Notes: generated by a model not told the origin, from the sequence alone. Shown: positions 1-14,380, counted from the first letter of the stretch. The stretch is DNA of 64,000 nt from Palaemon carinicauda (GCF_036898095.1 NC_090744.1:14327655-14391654); one strand, 5' to 3'. Translations and numbers: made by a program.

Positions 1-60
1 CTAACACATGCTTTAATACATTTGTAAAAACTTTTAATTGCTTGCTATAAACTTTCACCA

Positions 61-2799
<2,739 letters not shown>

Positions 2800-4097
2800 C
2801 CTGCCTGGGTGAACCATTTCATGCTGTCCGACACCTGCTTGATACAGTTAGGTTCAGGATGTGCAGGTGGTAGACAGATGGCATCATGATCACATTCATG
2901 GAGGATATTGTCAACCAATTACTGTGGTTCTGGCTGATTTCTCTTATGGAGATGTAGAAGCTCGGAACATGTGGCGTGTGGTGGAAAGGGGATCTAGTGG
3001 TGCTATAACCAATTCACCCATTCTGCCTTTTTAGTGGCGTTGGTGGGGCAACGACTCTCCTCCTTCAACTAGCTGTGGTAGGGCGCATTATCCAATACAA
3101 GCAGCGATGGCTCAGGCAGCGCTGGTAGAAGCTGTGATGTGAGCTATAGTAAGAACAGGATGCTGTTCATGTCCCCGTGGTAACTGCCAGCTTTGTTTTT
3201 TGTAGGGAAGCACTAAAATTAATCCTCAAGAACACCATCAACTGTGCCACAGGCTACTACCGCAAGTCACTCACCTTCTCCAGTTGACAACTGATGGCTA
3301 TAGGTGGTACTAGTAGCAGGCTACGATGTGTTCACCCACGCCTTGTTGTGTTTCCTTTTGGCGGTAAACCACATCTTGTAGATATATACCACCAGATTCC
3401 CTTCCTTTCAATGGAGTGCTTTGACACCCTCAAGACCACAGCCCACAACCTCCAATGTCTCCCTCCTCAGATACAACTTCCAATAAGATGTCATGTACCA
3501 GAACCCTATGCTTTGTAGCACCCATCATAACACTGTCACTGAAGTTTCCTTGGGAATAATAGTAGCTATAATTCAACCTTCAGTTTAGGTGGCAATAGTG
3601 AAGATTTCTTTGGATGAAAACATGCCATGTATATGCAACAACTCGAACCAACAGAGAAAAAAAAAATGGTGGCAGGGGCTGTCGGCAAGTCTGGCGGTGT
3701 TACAAGTGGAGTACCTGTCTCAGGTGTTGTATTTGACCGCGAGCCTATGCTCCACTGCGCCATAAAACACACTGCTTATATCATCATTCCCATGGCATCT
3801 GCTATACGATGATAAGGCCTGTGTGGAAACGATAATCCTTATATTAGATGAGTTGTTTGTAAGTATGATGATTAAAATTATTTTATCCTATTATTATAAT
3901 AATTTTCTTCAATTTTATTGTCATAGATAACATTGAAACAAATTGTTTCGTTTATTTCTAACTCCAATCTATAAGTACGATGGATAACTTACCTATCCAG
4001 ATTTATCCTCAAATTCTTAGCAATTTTCTCTGGCAAAATGCATGGAAGGAGTCATTGTACACTTACTCGTGAAGAGAGCATAGCATTTAACCATGCA
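2800..4097. repeat. Diverged tandem duplication, copy 1
   Basis: This block and the next share a collinear series of matching segments, for example around 2922 versus 4223 (CTGTGGTTCTG), the TATGCTTTGTAG/TATGCTGTGTAA segments near 3508 and 4600, and the GGCAAAA...GGAGTCATTGT segments near 4032 and 5133. The offset shrinks from about 1300 to about 1105 bp, so copy 1 carries roughly 190 bp that copy 2 lacks. No intact reading frame is shared, so neither copy looks protein-coding. Confidence 0.7.
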
Positions 4098-4104
4098 ACA
4101 AGGA

Positions 4105-5204
4105 GTACACATGCCATTTCATGTAGCCCCACACCTGTTTGATAGCATTAAGTTCAGGATGTGCAGGTGGCTGAGAGATGACATTATAATCCCATTCACT
4201 GATGATGATATTGTCAACCATATACTGTGGTTCTGACTGGTTCTTCTTGCAGAGCTGTAGAAGCAGAGGACATGTGGTATGGGGTGAGAGTCAGATCTTG
4301 CGGCGCTATAGGTAATTTACGGCCTTCACCTTCTTGGTGGTGGTGGTGGAGCAGCGACTTTCCTCCGTCAATTGGCTGTGGTAGGGCACATTATCCAACA
4401 CAAGCAGTCATGGCTTAGGCAGCCATGATAGAAGCTGGTATGTAAGCCATCATAAGAACAGGTTGCTGTTTAATTCCCCATGGTAGTTGTCAGTTTTGTC
4501 ACTGAAGAGCTCTGACAGCCTCAACATGGCAGCCCATGACCTGCAACGCGTTCCTCCTCAGGTAGACCTTCTACTGAGATTTCCTGTACCTGAACCCTAT
4601 GCTGTGTAACACCCTCTATAATGCTGTCACTCAGGTTTTCTTTGGAATAGTAATAGCTATATTTAATGCTAAGATTGGGGTGGCAACAGTAAAGATTTTT
4701 TTAGATGAAAACTGGCCATGTATATGGTTGCAAATGGCCCCAACAGTAAAACTGTCGAACACAGGTGAAGTGACGGGGACTTGCTGCAAGTCTGGCAGTG
4801 TTACAGGGTGAGTACCTATCTAAGGTGTATCTGACCCCGAACCTATGCTGCAGTGCACTATAAACAGCACTGCTTTTACCATCATTGCCATAGCATCTAC
4901 TACATGATGAGAAGTCCTTGGTGGAGACGAAAATCAATAGATTATATAGATTGTTTATAATTATAATTGTAAAATAATTTTTATCACATTAATATAAAGA
5001 TACTCTTCCATTGTATTGTCATAAATGACAGTGAAACATATTTTCTAGTCTATTTTTAATTAGTAGCTATAAGGTCGATTGATTGCTTACCTCTCTAGAC
5101 TTATCGTCAACTTTTTTTGCAATTTTTTGGGGGCAAAACGCAAGGAAGAGTCATTGTGAAATTACTCGTATGCACCCACGCAGACACTGTAGCATTTAGC
5201 CATG
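4105..5204. repeat. Diverged tandem duplication, copy 2
   Basis: Second copy of the unit at 2800-4097, by eye roughly three quarters identical, with many indels. It ends with the same TAGCATTTA(A/G)CCATGC segment that ends copy 1. No gene was recognised. Confidence 0.7.
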
Positions 5205-5289
5205 CCCGACAGTGATGACACACCCTCCTCCACTGCATGTACCTATACACCTTATTCAGGTGCACATCCTGGAATTAGCCTCTTATTTT

Positions 5290-5562
5290 TCCACTTACCA
5301 AACACTGTAAAACAGCGGAGTACTCTAAGGGGAAGTCTTGTCACCTATGTTTTTTACTCTCCTCTTTCTGGGTTTCGTATTGTGTAGAATAGTTGAAGAT
5401 GGTGGAAAAAGATTGGAATATATTGGTAATAGGAAATTAGCTGACATATAATATGCTGATAGTCCTTATTAACAAAACACCAGAGGATTTGTAATTCATG
5501 ATTACCATAATAAATGAAATATCACATGAGGTTCAGCTTAATATAAACAGAAGAAATAAACA
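5290..5562 (+). pseudogene. RTE-like LINE relic, left half
   Basis: Plus-strand codons resemble the palm of a LINE reverse transcriptase: a GEVLSPMFFTLL segment, then a degraded YAD-type box after an in-frame stop near 5448. The frame is shifted and stopped several times. It ends abruptly at the DIRS terminus, and the next part of the same RT domain resumes at 13961, so the DIRS insertion split it. Confidence 0.6.
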
Positions 5563-5602
5563 GATTTTGAGCGAAGCGAAAAATCTATTTTTGGGTGAGA
5601 TG

Positions 5603-5938
5603 GCCATGTCGTCCTGATTGAAGTTCCTAAAGGGTAGCTTCCTTGGGTATATATAACTACAGCGATATTCCCAGAGAATTTACCTTAAAGTACCCAGAAT
5701 TCTAACTCCTGGAGCGAATATCCCTAATAAAAGAACCAGGGATATCACGAAATATCAGAGGACATAATCTTGACACGCCACATAGCAATCTGCACCCCGA
5801 ACAGAGTTAAAAGCTTCGAAGGGGTCAATTGGCAAGAAAACAAAAACGAGAAAGAAAGGAGAGCCGCTCGCAAGGTATCTCTCCTCTCCCGTTTCGTAAG
5901 CGTGCATTGCGCCACTCACGGCGCCATCTGTATTCCTT
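5603..5938. repeat. DIRS inverted terminal repeat, low-coordinate end
   Basis: This ~335-bp segment is the reverse complement of 13612-13945 with few mismatches. Shared landmarks are the GTCGTCCTGAT, GGTATATATAACTAC and GGCGCCATCTGTATTCC segments. In element orientation this is the 3' ITR. Confidence 0.92.
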
Positions 5939-6017
5939 GTAGCGATACACGAGGTGCTACAGATACTGTATGTAGGGAGGGGACCTACAGCCCTTTAGAA
6001 GAAAGGGAAGGGCGGGT

Positions 6018-6112
6018 CCATCAGGACGACATGGCCATCTCACCCAAAAATAGATTTTTCGCTTCGCTCAAAATCCGTTTTTTGGGCTCAAGCCATGTGG
6101 TCCTGATGGAAG
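6018..6112. repeat. DIRS internal complementary region (ICR)
   Basis: The first part (6018-6075) is the reverse complement of the element's low-coordinate end (5563-5620). The second part (6077-6112) is the reverse complement of its high-coordinate end (13923-13959). The two meet at a CCG junction near 6075. An ICR that bridges both termini is diagnostic of DIRS elements and is thought to template completion of the circular DNA. Confidence 0.88.
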
Positions 6113-6700
6113 TATACCAGAGCATTACTGTATCTGTGGATTCTCAAAACGTGCCATAATCCCCGAAGGTATTTCCCGGCCAACTAGACCTAAAGACCTA
6201 AGATGTTACCGTCATACATCTTTTCAACTAACCATAGACCATGTTAGTGCTTCCTGCCCCCTACAGGGAAGAGTCATACTAGACTCTGGAAAAATCTCGA
6301 AGAGTACATATACCTATGTATGAATAACAGACAAGCCAATATAGTGGTCTCACCCTATATCATGTAAAGCATAGTTTGTAAAGAACCACTGAGTCAATAT
6401 GAAATATCGACCAGTTCCCCGTTCAATACTGGATTGGACAAAGGTTTATATCCGAGTAGGAGGAAAACTTGCATATCCGCCACCGTCCCCTTAGGGCATG
6501 GAGTCCTCCCACCAAGGGAAAGCATAAACCAATGCAAAGAATGCTTGCATAAAGGAACAATCTATTAGAATTATCCCAGATAAATATACATAGAAACGTA
6601 ATGCTGAATTATATCAAATAAATTGACACAGGTGAAGGAGACGCAAGGTTCACAAGAACTAGTTTATTGACAAACAATAAATAAAAAAGGTTAAACAACC

Positions 6701-6703
<3 letters not shown>

Positions 6704-6783
<80 letters not shown>
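6704..6783. repeat. (TA)n microsatellite inside the DIRS element
   Basis: About 80 bp of pure TA dinucleotides lying between the recombinase stop and the ICR. Confidence 0.97.
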
Positions 6784-6786
<3 letters not shown>

Positions 6787-7096
6787 AGGAGGATAACCAA
6801 TAAATAAGCATAAGCATGATAGTAAACAGAAAACTTGTTTATATGAAAGAAAAACATTAGCGCCACTTTTAACATACCGAGGTATCAAAATCATAAAAGT
6901 CTGTATTACTAATCAGTTACATTAGCGTTGGAAACGCTCGGCACACATGTCTGCACTTATGCTAGGTTCACCATTAAATGTGGAACAGTCAATGTGGGCA
7001 ACCCAGTGCCCTAACACTTAGTTTGTAGAACAGTTCGTAACTACACATTCACCCCGGAATTAATCGTCCCAATTAAATCCACTGTTCCTCGCAGAG

Positions 7097-9880
7097 TTAA
7101 ACAGCAGGGTTAACGACACTACCCACTGCTACCACAGACCTCTTTAGTTGCTCCACTTGCTTCGCAGAGTGATGAAAGAACACTCTGGAAGACTTCCAGC
7201 CAGTGTATGAACGAAGATGTTCGAAATCCATACAATCAAAGAAATTTAAGGATGAGGCAACTTTCCTCGGATCGTGACCTGCGGGTGTACTGTCTGGATT
7301 CGCTCTGCGAATAAAATAGGTGATTTTCGCCCTAAGATTCAGTGATAAATTTGAGCCTGATGTTTTTCTCCTGAATAGTTGATCACCCCTGAAGTCTGAA
7401 GTTCTACGAAGATAGACCTTAAGGCATTCCACTGGACATATAGATGCATCTTCTTTCAGAGGGCAGATTCTCCAGGGACCCCACCTGTTGGTGGGTAACT
7501 CGTTCTTGGCGAGAAACGTAGGATCCGGAAACAGGTTCAGTTCTCCCTCACCCAAGAACTGAACACGACCCTCCTCTCTCGAGAGGGCTACAATTTCACT
7601 AACCCTGGCCCCCGACACGAGTGCAAACATGAAAATAACTTTTTGGGTCAAATCCTTTAAAGCACACTTCTCATTGTTCAACAGCGAAGCGAAATGAACT
7701 TTATCTAAAGACCATGAAATGGGCTTTGGAGGTGCTGATGGTCTGAGCCTAGCACAGGCTTTCGGAATTTTATTAAAAATATCGTTAGAGAGGTCGACCT
7801 GGAAGGCATATAAAATGGGTCTTGTCAAAGCAGATTTACACGTTGATATTGTGTTAGCTGCTAACCCTTGACCATGTAGGTGGATGAAGAAAGATAAGCA
7901 GAAGTCCGTCGAGATCTTTTGCGGATTCTTCGCCTTGACAAAGGCCACCCATTTCCTCCATGATGACTCATATTGCCTTCTAGTAGATTTGCACTTATAT
8001 TCCTCTAGGAAGTCTATACTGTCTTTCGAAATCCCGAAACGTTTTCTCACCGCTAGGGAGAGAAAATCATGAGCTGCAGGTTCCGGGTTTTCTGTGATGA
8101 AGCGCAGACAGTCAACTTCTGAACTCACTGGGTCAGAACTGGATCTCATAACGGTAGACACTTCAGCCGTAGTTCCAATGCCAGAGGGAACCACACGCTG
8201 TTCGGCCACTTGTGAGCCACTATTGCTGCTACTCCCTTGAAAGATCTCAGTTTGTTGAGGACCCTCAATAGAAGGTTGTGAGGAGGGAACAGGTGAATCC
8301 TGGACCATCTGTTCCAGCATCAACCTTATGAGGATCGAGCGACGAGGGGAGACTTTCTTCAAGGTAAGGAGTACTGCCATATCTTCCAGAAAGTTTATGT
8401 GAAATGTCTTGAATAGATTGGACCAAGTCCCTTGGGCCTTCTTCCGATGAGAATGACCTCCCCACCCCTCCTTCGAGGTGTCTGTGTGAATAGTCAACGA
8501 GGGGGGAGGTGGCTGAAGAAGTACCGACTTCTTTAGTTGCCTGACTTGGCACCAAGGCCTGAGAAGCGTACGTAGACGAAGCGGAACTGATCTTATCAGA
8601 TCTCTTCGCACGTTTGATGCATAACTTCTCCAAACTCCGGTTGCATCCTTCAGCTGTGCTCTTAGCACTGGGTCTGTTACTGAAGCAAACTGGAGAGAAC
8701 CCAGGACTCTCTCCTGTTCGCGTCTTGATATCCTTTCGGAATCCAGAAGTCTCTTGACAGAACCAGCTATCTCCTTCCTCTTCTTCGCAGGGATGGAGAG
8801 TTGGTGTGACACTAGGTCCCAGTGGATTCCCAACCACTGGAAATTTTGAAATGGAGAAAGTCGAGACTTTTTTCTGTTGATCTTGAAGCCTAAATACTCT
8901 AGGAACTGGATCACCTGTAGGGAAGCTTGCAAACATTCTGTCTTGGATGCTGCCCACACCAGCCAGTCGTCCAGGTAGGCTACCACCTGGATTCCCTTTA
9001 GGCGTAATTGTTTGAGAGCTACGCTCGCAAGCATTGTGAAGATCCTTGGGGCTATGTTTAGCCCAAATGGCATGGCTCTGAAGGCGTAGAGTCTTCGATG
9101 TAGCTTGAACCCTAGTTAGGGGGAGAGTTGATGATTGATTGGAACGTGCCAATAGGCGTCTGACAAATCTATGGAGACGGTAAATGCCCTCTTGGGCAGT
9201 AAGGTCCTTATGTGTTGCAGTGTTAGCATCTTGAAGTTGCAGTTCATTATGAACTTGTTGAGTGGCGACAAGTCCAGAATGACTCTTAGTTTTTCTGAGT
9301 CCTTCTTGGGAACACAAAACAGCCTCCCTTGGAATTTGATGGACTTTACCCTTCGGATTACTCTTTTCTCCAATAGTTCTTGAATGTACTCCTCCAGAAC
9401 GGGGGTGGAATGTTGGAAAAATCGAGGGCACAGGGGTGGAGTGCTGTACCAGCTCCAACCCAGTCCATTCTTGAGTAGGCTGTGGGCCCAGGAATCGAAG
9501 GTCCACCGATCCCGAAAATTCTGAAGTCTCCCTCCTACCGGTATCATCTCACTTTGACTGCTGCTGCCCTGAGGCCTTGCCTCCTTGACCGCAACCACCC
9601 CTGAATCCCCTCCCCCTTGAGGGGCGTTTAGACGAACCTCTGGCTGCTCCTCTAGGCTTCGCTCGAAAGGTAGTTGACTGCCCTTCGAACGCTGGGTTAA
9701 ATGCCGGAGACTGCGTCGACACGGCTTGGGATACACACTGGTACGTGGTCGGGGTTTGTGCCACCATCTGGGGCACTGTAGGCATAGGAAGTTGCTGTTG
9801 CTGCTGCTGTCTGAATGGCTTGGCTGGCCGAGAGGGTAGCCTAGTCTTCTTAGTCTTCCTCTTTGGTTGGGGACCCTCAT
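7097..9880 (-). pseudogene. DIRS RT / RNase H / tyrosine recombinase polyprotein, broken
   Basis: One frame starts at ATG 9880, overlapping the gag end in a different frame. The N-terminal part has RT motifs (FCVPKKDSEKLRVILDLSPL, then SIDLSDAYWHVPI). An in-frame TAA at 9116-9118 interrupts the domain. The same frame resumes with MPFGLNIAP and the catalytic YLDD box. RNase H begins at IHTDTSKEGWGGHS but its second half is missing. The C-terminal ~330 residues are a DIRS tyrosine recombinase: SGARVSEIVAL holds the first catalytic Arg (codon near 7604) and GHDPRKVASS the His-x-x-Arg pair (near 7270). Where the nucleophilic Tyr is expected (FFHHSAKQ) there is Ser, codon TCT at 7166-7168. The overlapping 413-codon frame at 8265-9506 is a shadow. 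Confidence 0.85.
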
Positions 9881-11465
9881 CCGGGGAAGACTTTCTCTTG
9901 AGAGATAGGCCCCACTTCTGGAGAAGGTTTCTATTCTCCGTGGCTGCCTTATCTACAACCTCCTTGACCGCTTCACTAGGGAAGAGGTCTTTGCCCCAAA
10001 TGATGGAGGAGATTAGCTCCCTTCAATCCCTCCTAGCTTTGACGAAGCTATAAAGGTCCTTCGTCACTGTAACTAGGTGTGTCTTAGCCACTACCATGAA
10101 CATTTCAGGGACCTTGGGGTCACTTGCCATTGTCTCTAGAGTCGTTTGATGAGACATTGAGGCAGCAAGTCTTTCTTTTGTCTCAAGCTCCCTTCGCAAA
10201 AGAAAGTCAGACAGCTTGGGAAGGTTCTCACCGAACTGACGTCCGGCAATATCAGCCTCCAACTTCCCGACTGAGAAGGTAAGATGGACGTCCTTCCAGT
10301 CCTTGTGGTTTATGGGTAGGGCCAAAGACAGAGGTTTACACTCCTCCAAGGAGGGGTATGGCTTACCTGCCTCGACTGCTTTCAGCACAGCCGTAAACCC
10401 TTTCTGCATAAAGGGGAAGGCTCTAGAAGGAGAGGACACAAAGGAAGGGTGCTTCTTACTCAAAGCAGGTACCTTTGAGTTTGTGAAGCCCCTCTCTTTC
10501 ATCGAGCTTGACAGTAAAGTTTGAGCCTTAGCGTGGTCCAAAACTATGACCTCCTTCGGCTCCGTTTCTTCCTTTGAGGCTGGTTCCTTCCTTAGACGGA
10601 CATAACAGTCCGGATACGACTCCTTGCTGGGCCAGAATTCCACCTCCTCAAGGGGGACTGAGCCAAACTTTTCCGAAATGATGATTATTCCCGTCGTCAT
10701 AGGCATGTGCTCAGCATACTTCCAAGGGTTGGCATCTGAGCACAAGGGAAGTTCTTTCACGCTGAGCTTCTTCTGGGGCCCACGTGATGCTGCAAGTCTC
10801 CGCATCTCCAGCTTCATTGCAGCAGCCTTCTCATTATTTTCCCTCTGCATCTGTTGGATCATTCCAACAATGGAGGAAAGGGTCTTTCCCAGCTCATCTG
10901 GGAGAGAGGACGATGTTGAGGGAATAGGTTCAGGGGCCTGAACCGGAGTAGCCGACACCTCGTCGACCTCATCCTCTTCATTGTCTGGAGCCTGCTCTTC
11001 ATCCTAGTCTTCTGCCAGAAGGTTATCTTCCAGACTGTCGGACACCTCCGACATCCTATCGTCCAATTGGATGTCCTGCAGGGTGTCCGTGACTTCAGCA
11101 TCCACGGGGATCTGAACCCCTGGTATCTCCACTTGAGGCTGGGGAATTACTGCCTCAGCTGACGCCCTGGGGAAAAGGTAAGCCCTCATCTTCTCACTTG
11201 GAAGATAGGGCCCGGAAGTGTTCCTCTGAAAGCCCCTTACCCAGGTACGAAGCTTCTCCCTTGCTGCGTCCCTTGACTCCGCCGTCTTAGGGGAATCAAA
11301 AGCCTCAGTAATCAGGTTTGTGCACACGGTACATACCTGCGGGTCCCAATACCAGAGATCACCTTTGGAGACTGCGCATGCTGCGTGCCTCCTACACAAA
11401 TCATGTCCGCAGAAGTTCTTGCTGCGGACGTTGCAGAAAATGCTTCCACACTTCGGATGATCCTC
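9549..11465 (-). pseudogene. DIRS gag-like protein, two in-frame stops
   Basis: A single frame runs through 11465-9549 but is cut by TAG at 11004-11006 and TGA at 10023-10025. The N-terminal ~100 residues carry Cys/His clusters (CGSIFC, CGHDLCRRHAAC, CTVC), a likely zinc-binding region. An acidic linker, a helical central region (KTLSSIVGMIQQMQRENNEK) and a C-terminal Gln-rich and Arg/Gly-rich nucleic-acid-binding tail follow. I place the 5' edge at 11465 because a pyrimidine tract plus CAG just upstream (11466-11485 on the minus strand) looks like a 3' splice site; the start codon is therefore probably on an upstream exon that I cannot identify. The end overlaps the RT frame by about 330 bp. 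Confidence 0.72.
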
Positions 11466-11485
11466 CTGTAAAGAGAAGAAAATTC
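11466..11485 (-). promoter_or_regulatory. Candidate 3' splice site of DIRS gag
   Basis: On the minus strand the sequence reads TTTTCTTCTCTTTACAG, a good pyrimidine tract and AG acceptor, immediately before the codons of the first Cys/His cluster. Open frame upstream of it is not gag-like. Confidence 0.4.
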
Positions 11486-11834
11486 CATGGGTATAAAGCG
11501 AACTACGTATCACTGGATATACATAGCTTAGCATAACTATACTAGAAAGGAAAGACACACACTTGTATTTCCAGCACAGTCAATTGCTGCAACCTTCCAG
11601 ATAATAAAATCGTATGGTTAATCTATTCTAGAGCAACCAATAAATAATTTCCAGAGGAAACAGGTGTAGCTCACACCCAAAAAAGTGATTTTAAAATGCT
11701 GGATAGTAGACAAGAAAGAACTCACTTTCATTATCTGTAAGGGTAAAACTTAGTGTTGTAACAAATACTATACCATAGTTTTCTCCCCACAGTATATACT
11801 ATACTGAAAATTACTGGCTATAGTATAGAAGGTA

Positions 11835-12420
11835 ATGTGCCGGCCGGCACACACCTTAACTAGTTCCAAAGTATACTACTTATAAACTAAAAGGTGGAAG
11901 AACACTGGTTCAAATGCATCACTGCCGGCCGGCAACTACACAAGATAGCACCCGGCTGCCGGCCGCCAAACGTAGTGGCCGGCAGAACCTCGGTGTGTTT
12001 CTATTGCCGGCCGGCAGCTAAATAGCAACCACACCCGGCTGCCGGCCACTAATCGTAGCGGCCAGCAGACAATGGTGTGATATATAGCCGGCCGGCAAAG
12101 GTATACAACCAATGCCGGCCGGCAGCAAAAGAACCAGAGAACTCCGACTGCTCGGCTGCCGGCCTGAGTGGCCAGCAGCCGGGCTAGGGTACAACACTAG
12201 AAGAAAAACAGAATGGATGCCGGGATAAGAGACTGTACTGCCTCATAACCCGGCAACCCGAAAGAGTGCACATAAGGAAGGGGAGAATATAACTTCAGGC
12301 TTCCTGACCAATACCATCTGGCTCTTCAGACAAACAAGGATGAGAAACCAAGGGAGGTCCGGGCAGCACTCAAAGCAGAAGACCCTTGCCGGCCGGCACG
12401 CACTGCCGGCCAGCAAGGGA
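11835..12420. repeat. Cluster of TGCCGGCCGGCA palindromes
   Basis: About ten copies of the GC palindrome TGCCGGCCGGCA or one-arm variants of it occur within 600 bp (near 11839, 11923, 11956, 12004, 12041, 12088, 12112, 12157, 12389 and 12403), irregularly spaced. The cluster lies in the DIRS leader between the 5' ITR and gag. Local GC content is far above the surroundings. Confidence 0.85.
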
Positions 12421-13611
12421 CTGAGTCAACCCCACATCCTAACCTATGCTAGGTACAGATGTAGAATGACGAACATGAATGCAATGGCTAGGCCATCACT
12501 AAGGAAAGAGGGGGAAAGGGAGAAGAGGGTCCTGCCAACCTTGCTCTAGTAATGAATCACCCGCAGCCAAGAAAACTCATCTTAGCCTAGGGGAGATCCG
12601 AGGAGGGAGGCCAGCAATACTTGCCAACTCCCTCGGAACCAAAGCAAGGAAGGCGTTGCTATTCACAGAAAAGAGGATCTCATCCTCCACACTGAGAACA
12701 ACAGCACTGGACTAGTCTGCTAGATCACAAAAAGAAGGAATCTTCTCGTACAGAAACCTTCGAAAGTGAACTAAGGAGGCTAAGCCTAGCAAGGGAATCT
12801 TAACTACAAGCTAGACAGAAACAGACTCAGACTAAAAACTCTGATGTCCTGCCCCCTTCCTGAAGCCAGACTCACTGGAAACAGGAAAGAACAGAAACAC
12901 CCTAATAAAGTTGTATCTAAAGTCAATTCAGATAAACCATGAGGGTTAAGCCCAAGGCTTAAACAGAGGGAAACTGATTGCACACCTTCTCCAAAGAGAA
13001 GAGAGCAACCGGGGAGTGTGAGAAAGTATACTAAGGCCCCATAGACAACTAGCCTATGCGCAAAGAGAATCGATTACCTAAATCACCGAAACTCACTCGT
13101 ATACTATCTTGGAAGAAAATCAACATAATCTTAAATGTATAAAACTGCCTAAAGCTTCAATAAAATTTTAAAACACTCGGAAATCTGTATATCATGCAGG
13201 AAAGTACTAGGGCCAAACGACTAGGCTACAAGGTCTAGCGTAGGCCAGAATCGGCAAATTCTTCGCCAAAACGGAAATACTAAAAGCATCATATAAAGAA
13301 AACCTAAGTAACGCTGAATAGCTAAAGTTATTAAAGCAAAACAGCCGAGAACGTCGCTCTGGCTAACTAAATAACTCATACATAGCGAGCGATAGCGTCC
13401 AGGACGCCTCCAGTAGGCAACAGCTCTTGTAACAACGATATCACTATCGAATCACTTTTAAAATTACCAAGAGCTTACATTTATACATAAAAGAAATAAT
13501 ACTCAGCTTATCAGAAGCAGAAGAAGTTGGAGAAAGCATTATAACGTTGAAATAATCCAAGAATTGCGAGATAACACAGGGAAAAACACCGAGTTGTTGA
13601 GCTACGCAAAA
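12421..13611. other. DIRS leader without coding potential
   Basis: Between the palindrome cluster and the 5' ITR no frame of note is present. It probably holds the promoter and any 5' exon of gag, but I see no decisive signal. Confidence 0.5.
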
Positions 13612-13945
13612 AGGAATACAGATGGCGCCGTGAGTGGCGCAATGCACGCTTACGAAACGGGAGAGGAGAGATACCTTGCGAGCGGCTCTCCTTTCTTTCT
13701 TGTTTTCGTTTTCTTGCCAATTGACCCCTTTGAAGTGTTAACTCTGTTCGGGGTGCAGATTGCTATGTGGCGTGTCAAGAATACGTCCTCTGATATTTCG
13801 CAATATTCCAGGTTCTTTTATTAGGGATATTCGCTCCAGGAGTTAGAAATCTGGGTACCTTAAGGTAAATTCTCTGGGAATATCGCCGTAGTTATATATA
13901 CCCAAGGAAGCTACCCTTTAGGAACTTCCATCAGGACGACATGGC
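13612..13945. repeat. DIRS inverted terminal repeat, high-coordinate end
   Basis: Reverse complement of 5603-5938. In element orientation this is the 5' ITR. The outermost ~15 bp (13946-13960) are not shared with the other ITR but are matched in the ICR. Confidence 0.92.
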
Positions 13946-13960
13946 TTGAGCCCAAAAAAG

Positions 13961-14380
13961 AGATATTAAGAACGGAATATGCGATGGACGATGGAATATC
14001 ATTGAAAGGAGAGAGGATTAATAAGGTAGAATTGTTTAAGTATTTAGGAACTATGATTTCCAATAGAGAGTCATTAGAATTGGAGTTTAGTGAAAGATTG
14101 AAAAAAGCAAATCAGACAACGGCTAGGTTAAGTAAAATTTGAAAATCAAATCGCCTGCAATTACTTATAAAAATCGGGCTATATATCAGTTTAGTGAGAT
14201 CTGTGTTACTGGATGGACATGAGTTGTAGAATGACAACGAAACAATCTCGAAGAGATTTAGTAATTTTGAGAACAAAACTACCAGAAGAATATTAGGAAC
14301 TAAATAGCAAGACAGATCAGAAATGAAACTTTAATAGAAATCTCTCAAGTGAAACACGTGGATGAGATCATGGTAAGGGT
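13961..14380 (+). pseudogene. RTE-like LINE relic, right half
   Basis: Codons resume the RT thumb region of the LINE fragment at 5290-5562: MDDGISLKGERINKVELFKY followed by LGTMISN, the typical FKYLG segment of RTE-like LINEs. Further codons are shifted and stopped. The MULE at 14388 truncates it. Confidence 0.65.

Larger units (their letters stand above)
5563..13960 (-). mobile_element. DIRS-type tyrosine-recombinase retroelement (~8.4 kb)
   Basis: The element has the full DIRS architecture in minus orientation: inverted terminal repeats at both ends, then gag (11465-9549), reverse transcriptase/RNase H and tyrosine recombinase (9880-7097), then an internal complementary region at 6018-6112 that joins the complements of both outer ends. 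DIRS elements replicate through a circular intermediate and integrate by the recombinase instead of a DDE integrase, so target duplications are not expected and none was seen. Gag carries two in-frame stops and RT one, the recombinase lacks its expected tyrosine, and a (TA)n array sits between recombinase and ICR. This copy is therefore structurally complete but not functional. Confidence 0.9.

Noticed and set aside
8265..9506. 413-codon minus-strand ORF
   Set aside because: Overlaps the RT/RNase H frame, shows Ser/Arg-rich out-of-frame composition and no domain motif.
10303..10941. Plus-strand ORFs of 73 and 105 codons
   Set aside because: Antisense shadows of DIRS gag.
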